Below, one piece after another: positions 26,170-34,328 of a DNA stretch of 64,000 bases. Position numbers and translations under genes: made by a program. The notes beneath the pieces are model-generated. The model made no database searches, was not told the origin of the DNA, and worked only from the letters and a program-made list of their open reading frames with translations. This DNA comes from an uncultured Bacteroidota bacterium (lineage in GTDB: Bacteria > Bacteroidota > Bacteroidia > Bacteroidales > VadinHA17). Position 1 is the stretch's first letter. Each line of letters starts with the position of its first letter. Where the stretch lies: the NCBI GenBank assembly GCA_903824785.1, contig CAIJYD010000078.1, positions 163,365-227,364 of the forward strand, read 5' to 3'.

Positions 26170-26718
26170 ATGGATAAGCTGGAAGAATTCATACTTAAAA
26201 ACAAGGAAGACCTTGACAGATACACTCCCTCTTCAGGGGTCTGGAAAAAGACAAAAAAGAGATTGGCAAAGGAAAAATATGCCTTCCCAAAATGGCTTTT
26301 TATTGCTGCTATGTTTGTTGTTATACTGGGCACATCAGTAGTTATAATAAGGCAGGGATACAACAGATCGGAATCGGATAACGAATCAGTTGCCGGAGGT
26401 GGTATGCGACCATCAAAATCGCATCTGAAAGAGACTGAAATATACTATAACAATCTCGTTAACTCACTTTATCGTGAAGCAACTCCCTTCCTGACAAGTA
26501 ATCCGGAGATAAAAAAAGAACTTAATACAGATATCTCTCAACTTGATAGTATCTGTTTTGAAATAAAAAAAGACCTTAAAGATAATGTTGCAAATCAGGA
26601 GGTTGTGGAGGCATTGATACAGAATTACAGGATTAAGATCCGTCTCCTCGAAGATATGCTGACAATATTGAAGGAAAATGAAAATCACCAGGAAAAAAAC
26701 AGAAGCCATGAATTATAA
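26170..26718 (+). CDS. Single-pass membrane protein, putative anti-sigma factor
   Basis: A 182-aa protein with a short cytosolic N-terminus (about 40 residues, with the SSGVWKKTKKRL segment), one transmembrane helix at about residues 42-61 (WLFIAAMFVVILGTSVVII) and a charged periplasmic part. No known domain is visible. Position directly after the ECF sigma gene and the membrane topology argue for an anti-sigma factor, but there is no recognisable zinc-binding anti-sigma motif, so this is inference from context. It overlaps the next gene by 11 bases. Confidence 0.65.
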   Translation: MDKLEEFILKNKEDLDRYTPSSGVWKKTKKRLAKEKYAFPKWLFIAAMFVVILGTSVVIIRQGYNRSESDNESVAGGGMRPSKSHLKETEIYYNNLVNSLYREATPFLTSNPEIKKELNTDISQLDSICFEIKKDLKDNVANQEVVEALIQNYRIKIRLLEDMLTILKENENHQEKNRSHEL

Positions 26719-27793
26719 AATATTGTTAATCACTACATTAAGCTCACTGTTATTCAGCTCTTTATCTGCTCAGAGCGAAACAGAAGTCCGTACTTTTATG
26801 AAGACGGTTCCTGTTGGAAAACAAACTTCCCTGGAGGTGAATAATAAATATGGATCTATTCACATAACCCCATGGAACAAAGATTCAGCTTGCATACGCG
26901 CTGAAGTAAAAGCTTATGCCTCAAACCATGAAAAGCTCCGGAAAATGTTTGATGGGATAAATATCAATATAGCAGAAACATCATTTATTATAAGGGCTCA
27001 GACCGATTTTAATCAGAATGTCAATATGTTTTTCGAAAGTTTTAAAGGGATGACCAGTAAACTTATATCTTACGATTCTCGTGTAGAGATTAACTACTTC
27101 ATCAGTATTCCGGAATATCTGAATCTTAAAATTGAAAATAAATACGGGGATGTATATATGGAAAACAGCAGTGGAATGTTTTCCGTTTCTGTTACCAACG
27201 GGTCATTCAAAGCAAACTCCCTTGGCTCCGAATCATCTCTGACGCTGGCTTTTTGCGATGCGAAAATCAACTCCATCTCTTCAGGGAAATTAGATGCCTC
27301 CTTTTCGGATCTTACAATTGACGAAACAGGAGATTTAACAATTAACTCATTATCATCAAAATTTGAAATTAAAAAAGCCGGCAGCATTAAAACAGAATCT
27401 AAAAGAGATAAGTTTTATATCGATAATATTGAAACACTAAAGGGGAATTCGTATTTCACCGATTTTAGAATACGAAACCTTAATAAAAAGCTTGACCTCA
27501 CAACCAGATATGGCAGTATTGATGCCGATCTTATAGAAAAGCAGTTTGAAGAGATAATCATTAACTCCGGTTATTCCGATATCTCACTCAGGTTCTTTCA
27601 GGGCTCATCGTACAATTACGACATAAGGCATAATAATTCCTTCCTGGTCCTGCCTGATAAGGATCTTAAACCTGACAAGAAAGTCCTAAATGAAGAAAAG
27701 AAAGAATTTATGTCATTTGGAACTGTTGGGAAAAGTCCGGGAACTGTTAAAGTGAAAATTGACGCGACAAGAGGTAACATTTATCTTAAATAA
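26708..27793 (+). CDS. Secreted DUF4097-like beta-repeat protein
   Basis: A 361-aa protein with an N-terminal signal peptide (ILLITTLSSLLFSSLSAQ) followed by a long series of short beta-strand repeats of the DUF4097 or head-GIN type (NKYGSIHITPWNKDS, ENKYGDVYMENSSGMFSVSV, TRYGSIDADLIEKQFEEIII, ending DATRGNIYLK). Such proteins form right-handed beta-solenoids and often sit beside ECF sigma/anti-sigma pairs in Bacteroidota, as here. The function is unknown; a role in envelope sensing is a guess from context. ATG at 26708 places the signal peptide at the N-terminus. Confidence 0.75.
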   Translation: MNYKILLITTLSSLLFSSLSAQSETEVRTFMKTVPVGKQTSLEVNNKYGSIHITPWNKDSACIRAEVKAYASNHEKLRKMFDGININIAETSFIIRAQTDFNQNVNMFFESFKGMTSKLISYDSRVEINYFISIPEYLNLKIENKYGDVYMENSSGMFSVSVTNGSFKANSLGSESSLTLAFCDAKINSISSGKLDASFSDLTIDETGDLTINSLSSKFEIKKAGSIKTESKRDKFYIDNIETLKGNSYFTDFRIRNLNKKLDLTTRYGSIDADLIEKQFEEIIINSGYSDISLRFFQGSSYNYDIRHNNSFLVLPDKDLKPDKKVLNEEKKEFMSFGTVGKSPGTVKVKIDATRGNIYLK

Positions 27794-27956
27794 TTTCTTC
27801 TCAGATGCAACTTTGAATATGTTCTGTTGTCTTTATTTTAAAATTCACAACAGTAGTTTGAAAAGTGTATTTATAGTTCTGATTATAATGATATTGCCTG
27901 GTTAATTAAGGTTCCTTTTTACATTGACCATACCAAAACAGAGAAAATAAAACGCT

Positions 27957-28469
27957 ATGAAAAAGCTCTTTCTTTCAATAATTCTGACAATATTTCTTTT
28001 CTCACAAATCCTCTCCGGCCAGGGGGCAGTTAAACAGGCCGGACTCCGTACTGGCTACAGAGGCGGTTTCTTTTACCAGATTTCAAGTGACGCGGGCAAT
28101 TCTGAGATCGGCTATAATGCTATGTTGAGTTTCAGCAATAATGGAATTCAGTTAACCGGTTTAAAGATTGTCTATGAATCTCCTCTGACTGACATTTCTC
28201 CTGATCTGTATTTTGCCTGGGGTTATGGAGGCCACGCCGGCTTCATTTATACTGATCACCTAACCTTCCTTGATGAAAGATACAATTTTAACGGGAAACA
28301 GTTCCTCCCTGTTGTGGGTGCCGATGGCTGGTTATCAGCTGAATACCGGTTTCAGGATATTCCATTGAATATAAGTCTGAATATCAAGCCTTTTGTCGAG
28401 CTGACATTTCCTTCATTTGTGAAAATCATGCCGGCAGACCTTGGTTTATCAGTCTCCTATGTCTTCTGA
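27957..28469 (+). CDS. Small predicted outer-membrane or secreted protein
   Basis: A 170-aa protein with a signal peptide (LFLSIILTIFLFSQILSGQ) and strands suggestive of a small barrel: GLRTGYRGGFFYQISSD, YFAWGYGGHAGFIYTDHLTF, a central segment, and the terminal strand LGLSVSYVF ending in Phe. No family is recognised by eye. It lies 163 bp after the DUF4097-like gene and may belong to the sigma-factor regulon. Confidence 0.7.
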   Translation: MKKLFLSIILTIFLFSQILSGQGAVKQAGLRTGYRGGFFYQISSDAGNSEIGYNAMLSFSNNGIQLTGLKIVYESPLTDISPDLYFAWGYGGHAGFIYTDHLTFLDERYNFNGKQFLPVVGADGWLSAEYRFQDIPLNISLNIKPFVELTFPSFVKIMPADLGLSVSYVF

Positions 28470-28573
28470 TTAATGAATCTTTAACCATGCAAGTAATGAA
28501 ACCACTCTGCTATGACATCACAACCGGAACTTCAGGTTCAGCAGGTAAAAAACCAGTACTGAATCTTAGTTTT

Positions 28574-28620
28574 ATCAAAATGTTATTAAAAAAATACTTT
28601 AATATCAAAATCGTATTAAA
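28574..28620 (+). repeat. Two 17-bp direct repeats before the 28621 gene
   Basis: ATCAAAATGTTATTAAA at 28574-28590 and ATCAAAATCGTATTAAA at 28604-28620 differ at two positions and start 30 bp apart, about three helical turns. The second abuts the ATG. Confidence 0.45.
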
Positions 28621-29262
28621 ATGAAAAAAACAGTTCTTCTATCAGCATTGGTTATCCTGTTTTGTCTTTCAGCATTTTCGCAGGAACCTGAATTCGAATA
28701 TTATAAAGGCAAGGAAATAAAAACGCTGCTGGGCCGCAACAGACCGGGTGGCGGATATGGTGCATTCACAACAGGTTATACAGCAATTGATGATAAAAAT
28801 GCTGTCCTTTTCGGAGCAAGATTCGGGTGGCTTGCCAGCCATTCCATAGGTATTGGTCTGGGAGCAACAGGCTTCATTAATGAGTTCCATTATGAACCAT
28901 CACTCGACAAAGATGTTTTTCTTTCCGGAGGTTACGGTGGATTATACGTTGAACCTATTCTACTGCCCAGATTACCTGTGCATATCTCCTTTCCGATACT
29001 CTTTGGTGCAGGAGGCGTTTCTTATGTCTCAAAAGAAACAGATTTTAATAATAATATGATTCAGGATTCAGAAACATTTCTTTTGATTGAACCTGCCATG
29101 GAGGTTGAACTTAACCTGACCCGGTTTCTCCGTTTTGCTGCCGGTGTCACCTACAGACTACCGACTTCATTCAATGTTGGATTGTCAGGTACACCAACAG
29201 CAAGTGCAGAGACTATCAAAGGTGCCAGCTATACTTTAACATTAAAGATCGGCAAATTCTGA
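28621..29262 (+). CDS. Predicted outer-membrane beta-barrel protein
   Basis: A 213-aa protein with a signal peptide (LLSALVILFCLSAFSQ) and a barrel-like strand pattern: GGYGAFTTGYTAIDDKNA, RFGWLASHSIGIGLGATGF, LSGGYGGLYVEPILLP, ending YTLTLKIGKF with the C-terminal Phe of outer-membrane barrels. Function unknown. Two 17-bp direct repeats lie immediately upstream and may be regulatory. Confidence 0.72.
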   Translation: MKKTVLLSALVILFCLSAFSQEPEFEYYKGKEIKTLLGRNRPGGGYGAFTTGYTAIDDKNAVLFGARFGWLASHSIGIGLGATGFINEFHYEPSLDKDVFLSGGYGGLYVEPILLPRLPVHISFPILFGAGGVSYVSKETDFNNNMIQDSETFLLIEPAMEVELNLTRFLRFAAGVTYRLPTSFNVGLSGTPTASAETIKGASYTLTLKIGKF

Positions 29263-29305
29263 GATGAGGTAAACTACTGCTATCCAACTTATTTTGCTCC
29301 TCCTC

Positions 29306-31294
29306 TTACCGGGAAGAGTTGAATTTCGCCAGCCCTTCATCAAGCCACTTTTTGTATTCCTCTACATTCAGGTTGGTTGGCATCGGGCTATTCAAAGGAT
29401 TTCCACTATGATCAGATATAACATAAAGAGGCAATGCATTTGTCCGGAACTTTGAAATCTCCAGATCTTCGTTTACTTTTCCGATCGTTTTCTTGATCTT
29501 TCCATCGATTGCAGAGGTTATCCACTCATTTTCCGGCAATTGAGTCCTGTCGTCGACATAAAGAGCAATAATTACAAAATTCTCCTTAAGCCTTCTGAGT
29601 ACTTCAGGATCAGACCAGACCCTGGCCTCCATCAGTTTACAGTTGGCACAGGCATGGCCCTTAAAGTCTATAAGAACAGGTTTTCCCTGTTCTTTTGCAC
29701 AGGCCAGACCCTGTTTAAGATCAAAATAACCTTTCAGCCCGAAAGGCATATCAAAAATATCGTCGTGAACCGGAACGGAACAAAGAACACTTCTATCTTC
29801 CTTACTAACAGACACTTCTGAATAAGAATGACTTTCCGAAATCATACCCGGAATATTAAGTTCTGAAGTTGATGCTGAGGGCAGAAATGATGATAATCCT
29901 TTAAGCGGAGCTCCGAAAAGACCCGGAACAAGATATACTACAAAAGAAAATACGGTTATGATCAGAAATAATCTGAAAGTTCCAATATGCGGAAGATCGC
30001 TGTCGTGAGAGAACTTAATTTTCCCCAAAAGGTATAAACCCAACATGGTAAAAAGGACTATCCAGATTGCAATAAACAGATCTCTTGATAATATTCCAAG
30101 TGAATAAACACTGTCTACTGTCATCAGAAATTTCATACTGAAAGCAAGCATTATAAAGCCAAGCACCACTTTTATTGAATTTAACCAACCTCCTGATTTG
30201 GGGATCCTGTTCATAATAGAAGGGAATAGAGCAAAAACTGTAAATGGAAGCGCAAAAGCGACTCCAAATCCTATCATCCCGATGGTTGGTCTTAAAACAT
30301 CTCCGCTTGCAGCTTCGACCAGAAGTGCACCAACAATAGGGCCAGTACATGAAAATGAGACAATTACGGTAGTTAATCCCATAAAGAATGCAGCAAGAAG
30401 GCCTCCCTTATCCACCTTTGAGTCAGCACCTGTGACCCATTTATTTGGCAGAATTATTTCAAATGCTCCGAAAAATGAAGTTGCGAACAAAATAAACAGT
30501 GCAAAGAAGAGCATATTCGGAATCCAGTGGGTACTCAGGGTATTTGCAAAACCCGCCCCGGCGCTGGTCAGTGACACAATAATACCAAGAGATGAATAGA
30601 TGAGAACTATTGAAATGCCAAAAATCAATGCTTTAAAGACAGAACTTTTTTTGTTATCTGACCCCTGGGAAAAAAAAGCTACAGTCATGGGGATCATCGG
30701 AAATACACATGGAGTAAGAACTCCGGCAAACCCTGCAAGAAGGGAGATAAGAAAAAACTTAAGTAATCCCCTGTCCGAAGCCGGGGCTACCGGTTTTGAA
30801 TCAGCTCCACTGCTTATTACAACTTGCTGTTTTTCAGTCTTATCTGCTATCTCAATAGAAAATTTTACATCTTTTGGAGGAGAGCATGTGGCATTATTAC
30901 AGGCCATAAAATTCACCGAACCTGTAACTGTTAATGATGATGCTACGGCCGTTATTTTCTGCCTGAACTCAGCTTTATTACTAAATGTTCTGATCTTGAA
31001 ACCAAAAGCCTCATCAAGAAGTTCCACAGGTTTTGTCACCTCAAACGGGTTGCCGGTTAGTTTGAAATCAGGTACCGTGTCAAAGCTGAAAGACGTCGGA
31101 ATAGGACCTCCATCAGGAATATCCATTGAATAGATATGCGAATGCTCATCAATAGTTGCAGTAAAAATCAACTCGAACTGTTTCTCTCCTTTTTTCTCAT
31201 AACTAAAATCCCACGAAACAGGGTCGTAAATCTGAGATGATGCATAAGAAGCAACAAGTAACAGACCAATAATTACAGTGAGTTTTCTTAACAT
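29306..31294 (-). CDS. dsbD: Thiol:disulfide interchange protein DsbD
   Basis: DsbD carries electrons from cytosolic thioredoxin across the inner membrane to periplasmic thiol pathways. The 662-aa protein has a signal peptide, an N-terminal DsbD-alpha-like domain (about 25-140), an eight-helix membrane domain with the two key cysteines in LTPCVFPMIPMTVAFF and SFSCTGPIVGALL, and a C-terminal thioredoxin-like domain with CANC (DFKGHACANCKLME). ATG at 31294 starts the signal peptide; an upstream extension to 31333 is not credible. It is a single gene with a -7 box 25 bp upstream. Confidence 0.94.
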   Translation of the reverse strand: MLRKLTVIIGLLLVASYASSQIYDPVSWDFSYEKKGEKQFELIFTATIDEHSHIYSMDIPDGGPIPTSFSFDTVPDFKLTGNPFEVTKPVELLDEAFGFKIRTFSNKAEFRQKITAVASSLTVTGSVNFMACNNATCSPPKDVKFSIEIADKTEKQQVVISSGADSKPVAPASDRGLLKFFLISLLAGFAGVLTPCVFPMIPMTVAFFSQGSDNKKSSVFKALIFGISIVLIYSSLGIIVSLTSAGAGFANTLSTHWIPNMLFFALFILFATSFFGAFEIILPNKWVTGADSKVDKGGLLAAFFMGLTTVIVSFSCTGPIVGALLVEAASGDVLRPTIGMIGFGVAFALPFTVFALFPSIMNRIPKSGGWLNSIKVVLGFIMLAFSMKFLMTVDSVYSLGILSRDLFIAIWIVLFTMLGLYLLGKIKFSHDSDLPHIGTFRLFLIITVFSFVVYLVPGLFGAPLKGLSSFLPSASTSELNIPGMISESHSYSEVSVSKEDRSVLCSVPVHDDIFDMPFGLKGYFDLKQGLACAKEQGKPVLIDFKGHACANCKLMEARVWSDPEVLRRLKENFVIIALYVDDRTQLPENEWITSAIDGKIKKTIGKVNEDLEISKFRTNALPLYVISDHSGNPLNSPMPTNLNVEEYKKWLDEGLAKFNSSR

Positions 31295-31316
31295 ATTTCT
31301 ATATTTAAATACATAG

Positions 31317-31324
31317 CAAAAGTA
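31317..31324 (-). promoter_or_regulatory. -7 box upstream of dsbD
   Basis: TACTTTTG followed by C on the minus strand, 22 bp before the dsbD ATG at 31294. It fits TAnnTTTG; the -33 region is AT-rich without TTTG. Confidence 0.35.
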
Positions 31325-31384
31325 ATAAATCACATTAAAATATGAATAGATCTAAATCAGGCCAAAAATCTATATGAAAGACTA

Positions 31385-32944
31385 TTAAGAGAGATCTATT
31401 TCATTATCAAAGCGGTCGTAAAAATGATATTCCAGCATATGATATGATGTAACTGCCTGTACCTTAAGATTGATCTTATACTTAAAGTTCCACTTTCTGA
31501 AAATGGGTATCAGACCCTTTTTGAGATAAGATGCCACAAAAGGATGAACATTAAGAATAAGTTTTCGTGTTTTTATTTTATCCACAATAAAAGAGAGGCC
31601 TCTTTCCAGCTCATCGGTAAAAAGAATTGTAGGTTTAGTTTCGCCTGTTCCCTGACATGAAGGGCATTTTTCGTCGGTAACAATGCTCATTTCTGGACGA
31701 ACTCTTTGTCTTGTAATCTGCATTAATCCGAACTTTGTAAGAGGAAGGATATTATGTTTGGTCCTGTCGTTGGCCATTACCTCCTTCATTTTCTCGAAAA
31801 GTTGGAGCTTGTTCTCAGCCGATTGCATATCTATAAAGTCGACCACTATAATCCCACCCATATCCCTGAGTCTCAACTGCCTGGCAATCTCCGTTGCAGC
31901 TTCCATATTAACCTCAAGGGCATTTGACTCCTGGTCATTTCCCGTTCTTGATCTGTTACCGCTGTTGACATCAATAACATGAAGTGCTTCAGTATGTTCG
32001 ATGATAAGATAAGCGCCATGCTTGTAAGAGACTGTCTTTCCAAAGAGAGCTTTGATCTGCTTATTTATGCCGAAATGGTCGAAAATAGGAAGTGAGCTCT
32101 TATAGAATTTAACTATCCCCTCCTTCTCTGGTGCTATTTCTCTGATATACAACCTTATATCATCAGCTAAGGCTGAATCGTTGATATGAATACTGTTAAA
32201 TGTAACATTAAGCATATCGCGCAGGATAGTTGAAGTCCTGTTCATCTCACCTATAAAAAGTCTCGGGGTTTTTGTCTCTTTCTTTATGGTAGTGAAAGCG
32301 GCCTCCCATTTTCTTACAAGCTCCCTTAGTTCTGCATCAAGTACGGCAACTTTCTTCCCTTCGGCAACAGTTCGTACAATAACGCCATAGTTTTTAGGCT
32401 TGATACTCTGTACAAGAGATTTAAGACGGTTTTTTTCTTCAACACTCTCAATTTTAGAAGAGATAGAAACCTTATCGGAATAAGGCATCAGAACAAGGTT
32501 TCTTCCTGCGAGAGATATTTCGGAAGCAAGCCTTGGCCCTTTGGTTGAAATGGGTTCTTTAGTTATCTGAACAATAACTGTCTGTCCTGAAGTCAAAACA
32601 TCTGTTATCTTGCCATCCTTATCTATATCCGGTTCTGTCTTAAGCTTATGTACAGGAAGAACCTTCCCCAGTTTCTGTATAGCTGTGGTATAATACTTAT
32701 GCTGAGTCCGGAACTGGGCTCCAAGATCGAGATAATGCAGAAATGCATCTCTTTCGTAGCCAACATTAATAAATGCAGCATTCAGCCCGGGCATAATCTT
32801 CTTAACCTTCCCAAGGTAAATATCCCCGACTGAAAACTTTATATTTCGCTTTTCCTTGTTTAACTCAATTAACTGCTTGTCTTCCAACAACGCTAAAGAA
32901 ACCTCGGAATCACCAACATCAATGATTAAGTCCTTGTTTACCAC
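31385..32944 (-). CDS. rng: Ribonuclease G (RNase E/G family)
   Basis: An endoribonuclease for rRNA maturation and mRNA decay. The 519-aa protein starts NKDLIIDVGDSEVSLALLED, has an S1 domain at about residues 35-125 (FSVGDIYLGKVKKIMPGLNA), the DNase I-like catalytic part with VIDVNSGNRS and VVDFIDM (metal-binding aspartates), and the zinc-link CPSCQGTG. Length is that of RNase G rather than full RNase E. The start is GTG at 32944. It is downstream of HU and the COX24-type gene, the usual order in this phylum. Confidence 0.95.
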   Translation of the reverse strand: MVNKDLIIDVGDSEVSLALLEDKQLIELNKEKRNIKFSVGDIYLGKVKKIMPGLNAAFINVGYERDAFLHYLDLGAQFRTQHKYYTTAIQKLGKVLPVHKLKTEPDIDKDGKITDVLTSGQTVIVQITKEPISTKGPRLASEISLAGRNLVLMPYSDKVSISSKIESVEEKNRLKSLVQSIKPKNYGVIVRTVAEGKKVAVLDAELRELVRKWEAAFTTIKKETKTPRLFIGEMNRTSTILRDMLNVTFNSIHINDSALADDIRLYIREIAPEKEGIVKFYKSSLPIFDHFGINKQIKALFGKTVSYKHGAYLIIEHTEALHVIDVNSGNRSRTGNDQESNALEVNMEAATEIARQLRLRDMGGIIVVDFIDMQSAENKLQLFEKMKEVMANDRTKHNILPLTKFGLMQITRQRVRPEMSIVTDEKCPSCQGTGETKPTILFTDELERGLSFIVDKIKTRKLILNVHPFVASYLKKGLIPIFRKWNFKYKINLKVQAVTSYHMLEYHFYDRFDNEIDLS

Positions 32945-33002
32945 TTCACTAAATTAATCTGAGTTAATATGTCACCAGTGACTGATAACTATCTGATATA
33001 AG

Positions 33003-33032
33003 AAACCTAAAGACCATCAGATCTTTAGGTTT
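33003..33032 (-). terminator. Hairpin between the HU group and rng
   Basis: Perfect 11-bp stem AAACCTAAAGA (33003-33013) / TCTTTAGGTTT (33022-33032) with an 8-nt loop. It is 34 bp past the stop of the 29-residue gene. The following sequence is only moderately T-rich on either strand, so termination is likely but not certain. Confidence 0.55.
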
Positions 33033-33065
33033 AATATAATCTTTTAATGACCGCTTAATGATCTG

Positions 33066-33155
33066 TTACTTCTTTTTATGTCTGTTCTTCCTCAAACGCT
33101 TTTTGCGTTTGTGAGTAGCCATTTTATGTCTTTTTCTTTTTTTACCGCTTGGCAT
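33066..33155 (-). CDS. 29-residue basic protein, AURKAIP1/COX24 type (mS38-like)
   Basis: A very short gene read from ATG at 33155: MPSGKKRKRHKMATHKRKKR and nine more residues (LRKNRHKKK). About two thirds of the residues are Lys, Arg or His. The pattern KRKRHKMxxHKxKKRxRKxR is that of the AURKAIP1/COX24 C-terminal domain, which in mitochondria is ribosomal protein mS38 and which occurs as a stand-alone mini-protein in Bacteroidota. It is probably a small-subunit ribosomal component. It lies 6 bp after the HU gene and upstream of rng. Such genes are often missed because of their length. Confidence 0.85.
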   Translation of the reverse strand: MPSGKKRKRHKMATHKRKKRLRKNRHKKK

Positions 33156-33161
33156 ATACTA

Positions 33162-33449
33162 TTACTTCTTAGCGTGTGATTTAACTTTGGTTATGAAAGA
33201 TTTAGCCGGTTTGAAAGCTGGTATGTTATGGGCAGGAATAATAATGGTTGTATTTTTGGAGATATTCCTTGCAGTTTTTTTAGCTCTTTTCTTAACAATG
33301 AAGCTTCCAAAACCTCTTAAATAAACATTATTTCCTTTTACCATGGAGTCTTTAACAGTTTCCATTAAGGCTTCAACAGCTTTCTGAACTGTTACCTTTT
33401 CTATACCAGTATTCTTGGCAATTTCATTTACGATGTCTGCTTTAGTCAT
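33162..33449 (-). CDS. hup: HU-family DNA-binding protein
   Basis: A 95-aa nucleoid protein: the N-terminal dimer helices (MTKADIVNEIAKNTGIEK), the central RGFGSFIVKKRAKKTARN motif and the DNA-binding arm ending FKPAKSFITKV, with a short basic tail. This is the typical HU/IHF fold and length. It is the first gene of a minus-strand group with the COX24-type mini-gene and has a -7 box about 58 bp upstream. Confidence 0.95.
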   Translation of the reverse strand: MTKADIVNEIAKNTGIEKVTVQKAVEALMETVKDSMVKGNNVYLRGFGSFIVKKRAKKTARNISKNTTIIIPAHNIPAFKPAKSFITKVKSHAKK

Positions 33450-33506
33450 TTTCCGTGAAGTTTAAAATTCAACAAATTATTTTGGGTTTTCGTTTTTTCT
33501 ATTGTG

Positions 33507-33514
33507 CAAATATA
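33507..33514 (-). promoter_or_regulatory. -7 box upstream of hup
   Basis: TATATTTG followed by C on the minus strand, 58 bp before the HU start. It fits the TAnnTTTG consensus; the -33 element is not clear. Confidence 0.4.
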
Positions 33515-33704
33515 AATATATTATTTGTTTAAAATGAATCACCTACATATTATTTTTTAAAATTTAATTTTATTAATGCCTTAATTACAATGAAATAGAT
33601 AAATGCTACACATATTTATGTATTAAAATGTACTGAAAGATCAAATATAATATTTTCTGTAAAATACTACAACAATGGATTTTAGTCAATAAATCGGGCG
33701 AAGG

Positions 33705-33735
33705 GTTGTATAAAGTGGTTTTTTTCTTAACTTTA
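33705..33735 (+). promoter_or_regulatory. Probable ssb promoter
   Basis: GTTG (33705-33708), 19 bp, TAACTTTA (33728-33735): each box differs from TTTG / TAnnTTTG by one base and the spacing is exact. It is 38 bp before the ssb ATG. Confidence 0.5.
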
Positions 33736-33773
33736 CCTTCAGGCTGGAGATAAAATAATAAATATATAACTAT

Positions 33774-34304
33774 ATGTCTATCAATAAAGTCATTCTTGTG
33801 GGAAATGTCGGGAAGGATCCGGTTATCAGGTATTTTGACAAAGGAGTTGCCAAAGCATCGTTCCCTCTAGCCACAAGCGAAACATATACCAATCAGCAGG
33901 GTGAAACAATTACTTCAACTGAGTGGCATAATATTGTACTATGGCGGGCCCTTGCCGAAGTTGCCGAAAAAACAATAAAAAAGGGTGCACAGGTATACCT
34001 TGTGGGTAAAATAAAAACCAGGTCCTATGCAGATAAAGATGGTATTAATAAATATATAACTGAAATTCTTGCAGATACCCTGCTCCTGCTTGAGAAAAAA
34101 CCGGCTTCAGCTGGTACTTCTTCACAGGCAGGGAGCGGGAAAACTGAGACATACGAGAGAGCTTCTTCCGATTCAGGTGTAAATGAGTCATCTGCAACAT
34201 ACCATACAGGGAAAGATATTGATGGAGGGGATGATTCAGCCACGGATAACTTTCAGAAAAACGGACCGGGAAATATCCAGAACGAGGATGATCTGCCGTT
34301 TTAG
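33774..34304 (+). CDS. ssb: Single-stranded DNA-binding protein
   Basis: SSB coats single-stranded DNA in replication and repair. The 176-aa protein has the OB fold in the first ~110 residues (INKVILVGNVGKDPVIRYF, EWHNIVLWRALAEVAEKTIK, GAQVYLVGKIKTRSY), then a long flexible Ser/Gly/Asp-rich linker and the acidic protein-docking tip DDLPF. It leads the ssb-gldE-gldD group on the plus strand. Confidence 0.96.
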   Translation: MSINKVILVGNVGKDPVIRYFDKGVAKASFPLATSETYTNQQGETITSTEWHNIVLWRALAEVAEKTIKKGAQVYLVGKIKTRSYADKDGINKYITEILADTLLLLEKKPASAGTSSQAGSGKTETYERASSDSGVNESSATYHTGKDIDGGDDSATDNFQKNGPGNIQNEDDLPF

Positions 34305-34328
34305 CTTGTCTTATTAAAAAAAACTCAA

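Larger units (their letters stand above)
33450..33773. other. 324-bp AT-rich divergent promoter region
   Basis: No gene is visible here on either strand. It holds the hup promoter on the left and the ssb promoter on the right. The middle (about 33530-33690) is very AT-rich with no clear repeat or hairpin. Confidence 0.6.

Noticed and set aside
30600-31133. 177-codon plus-strand frame inside dsbD
   Set aside because: Antisense to well-supported DsbD codons; its composition (Thr/Ala/Pro-rich without motif) is that of a shadow frame.
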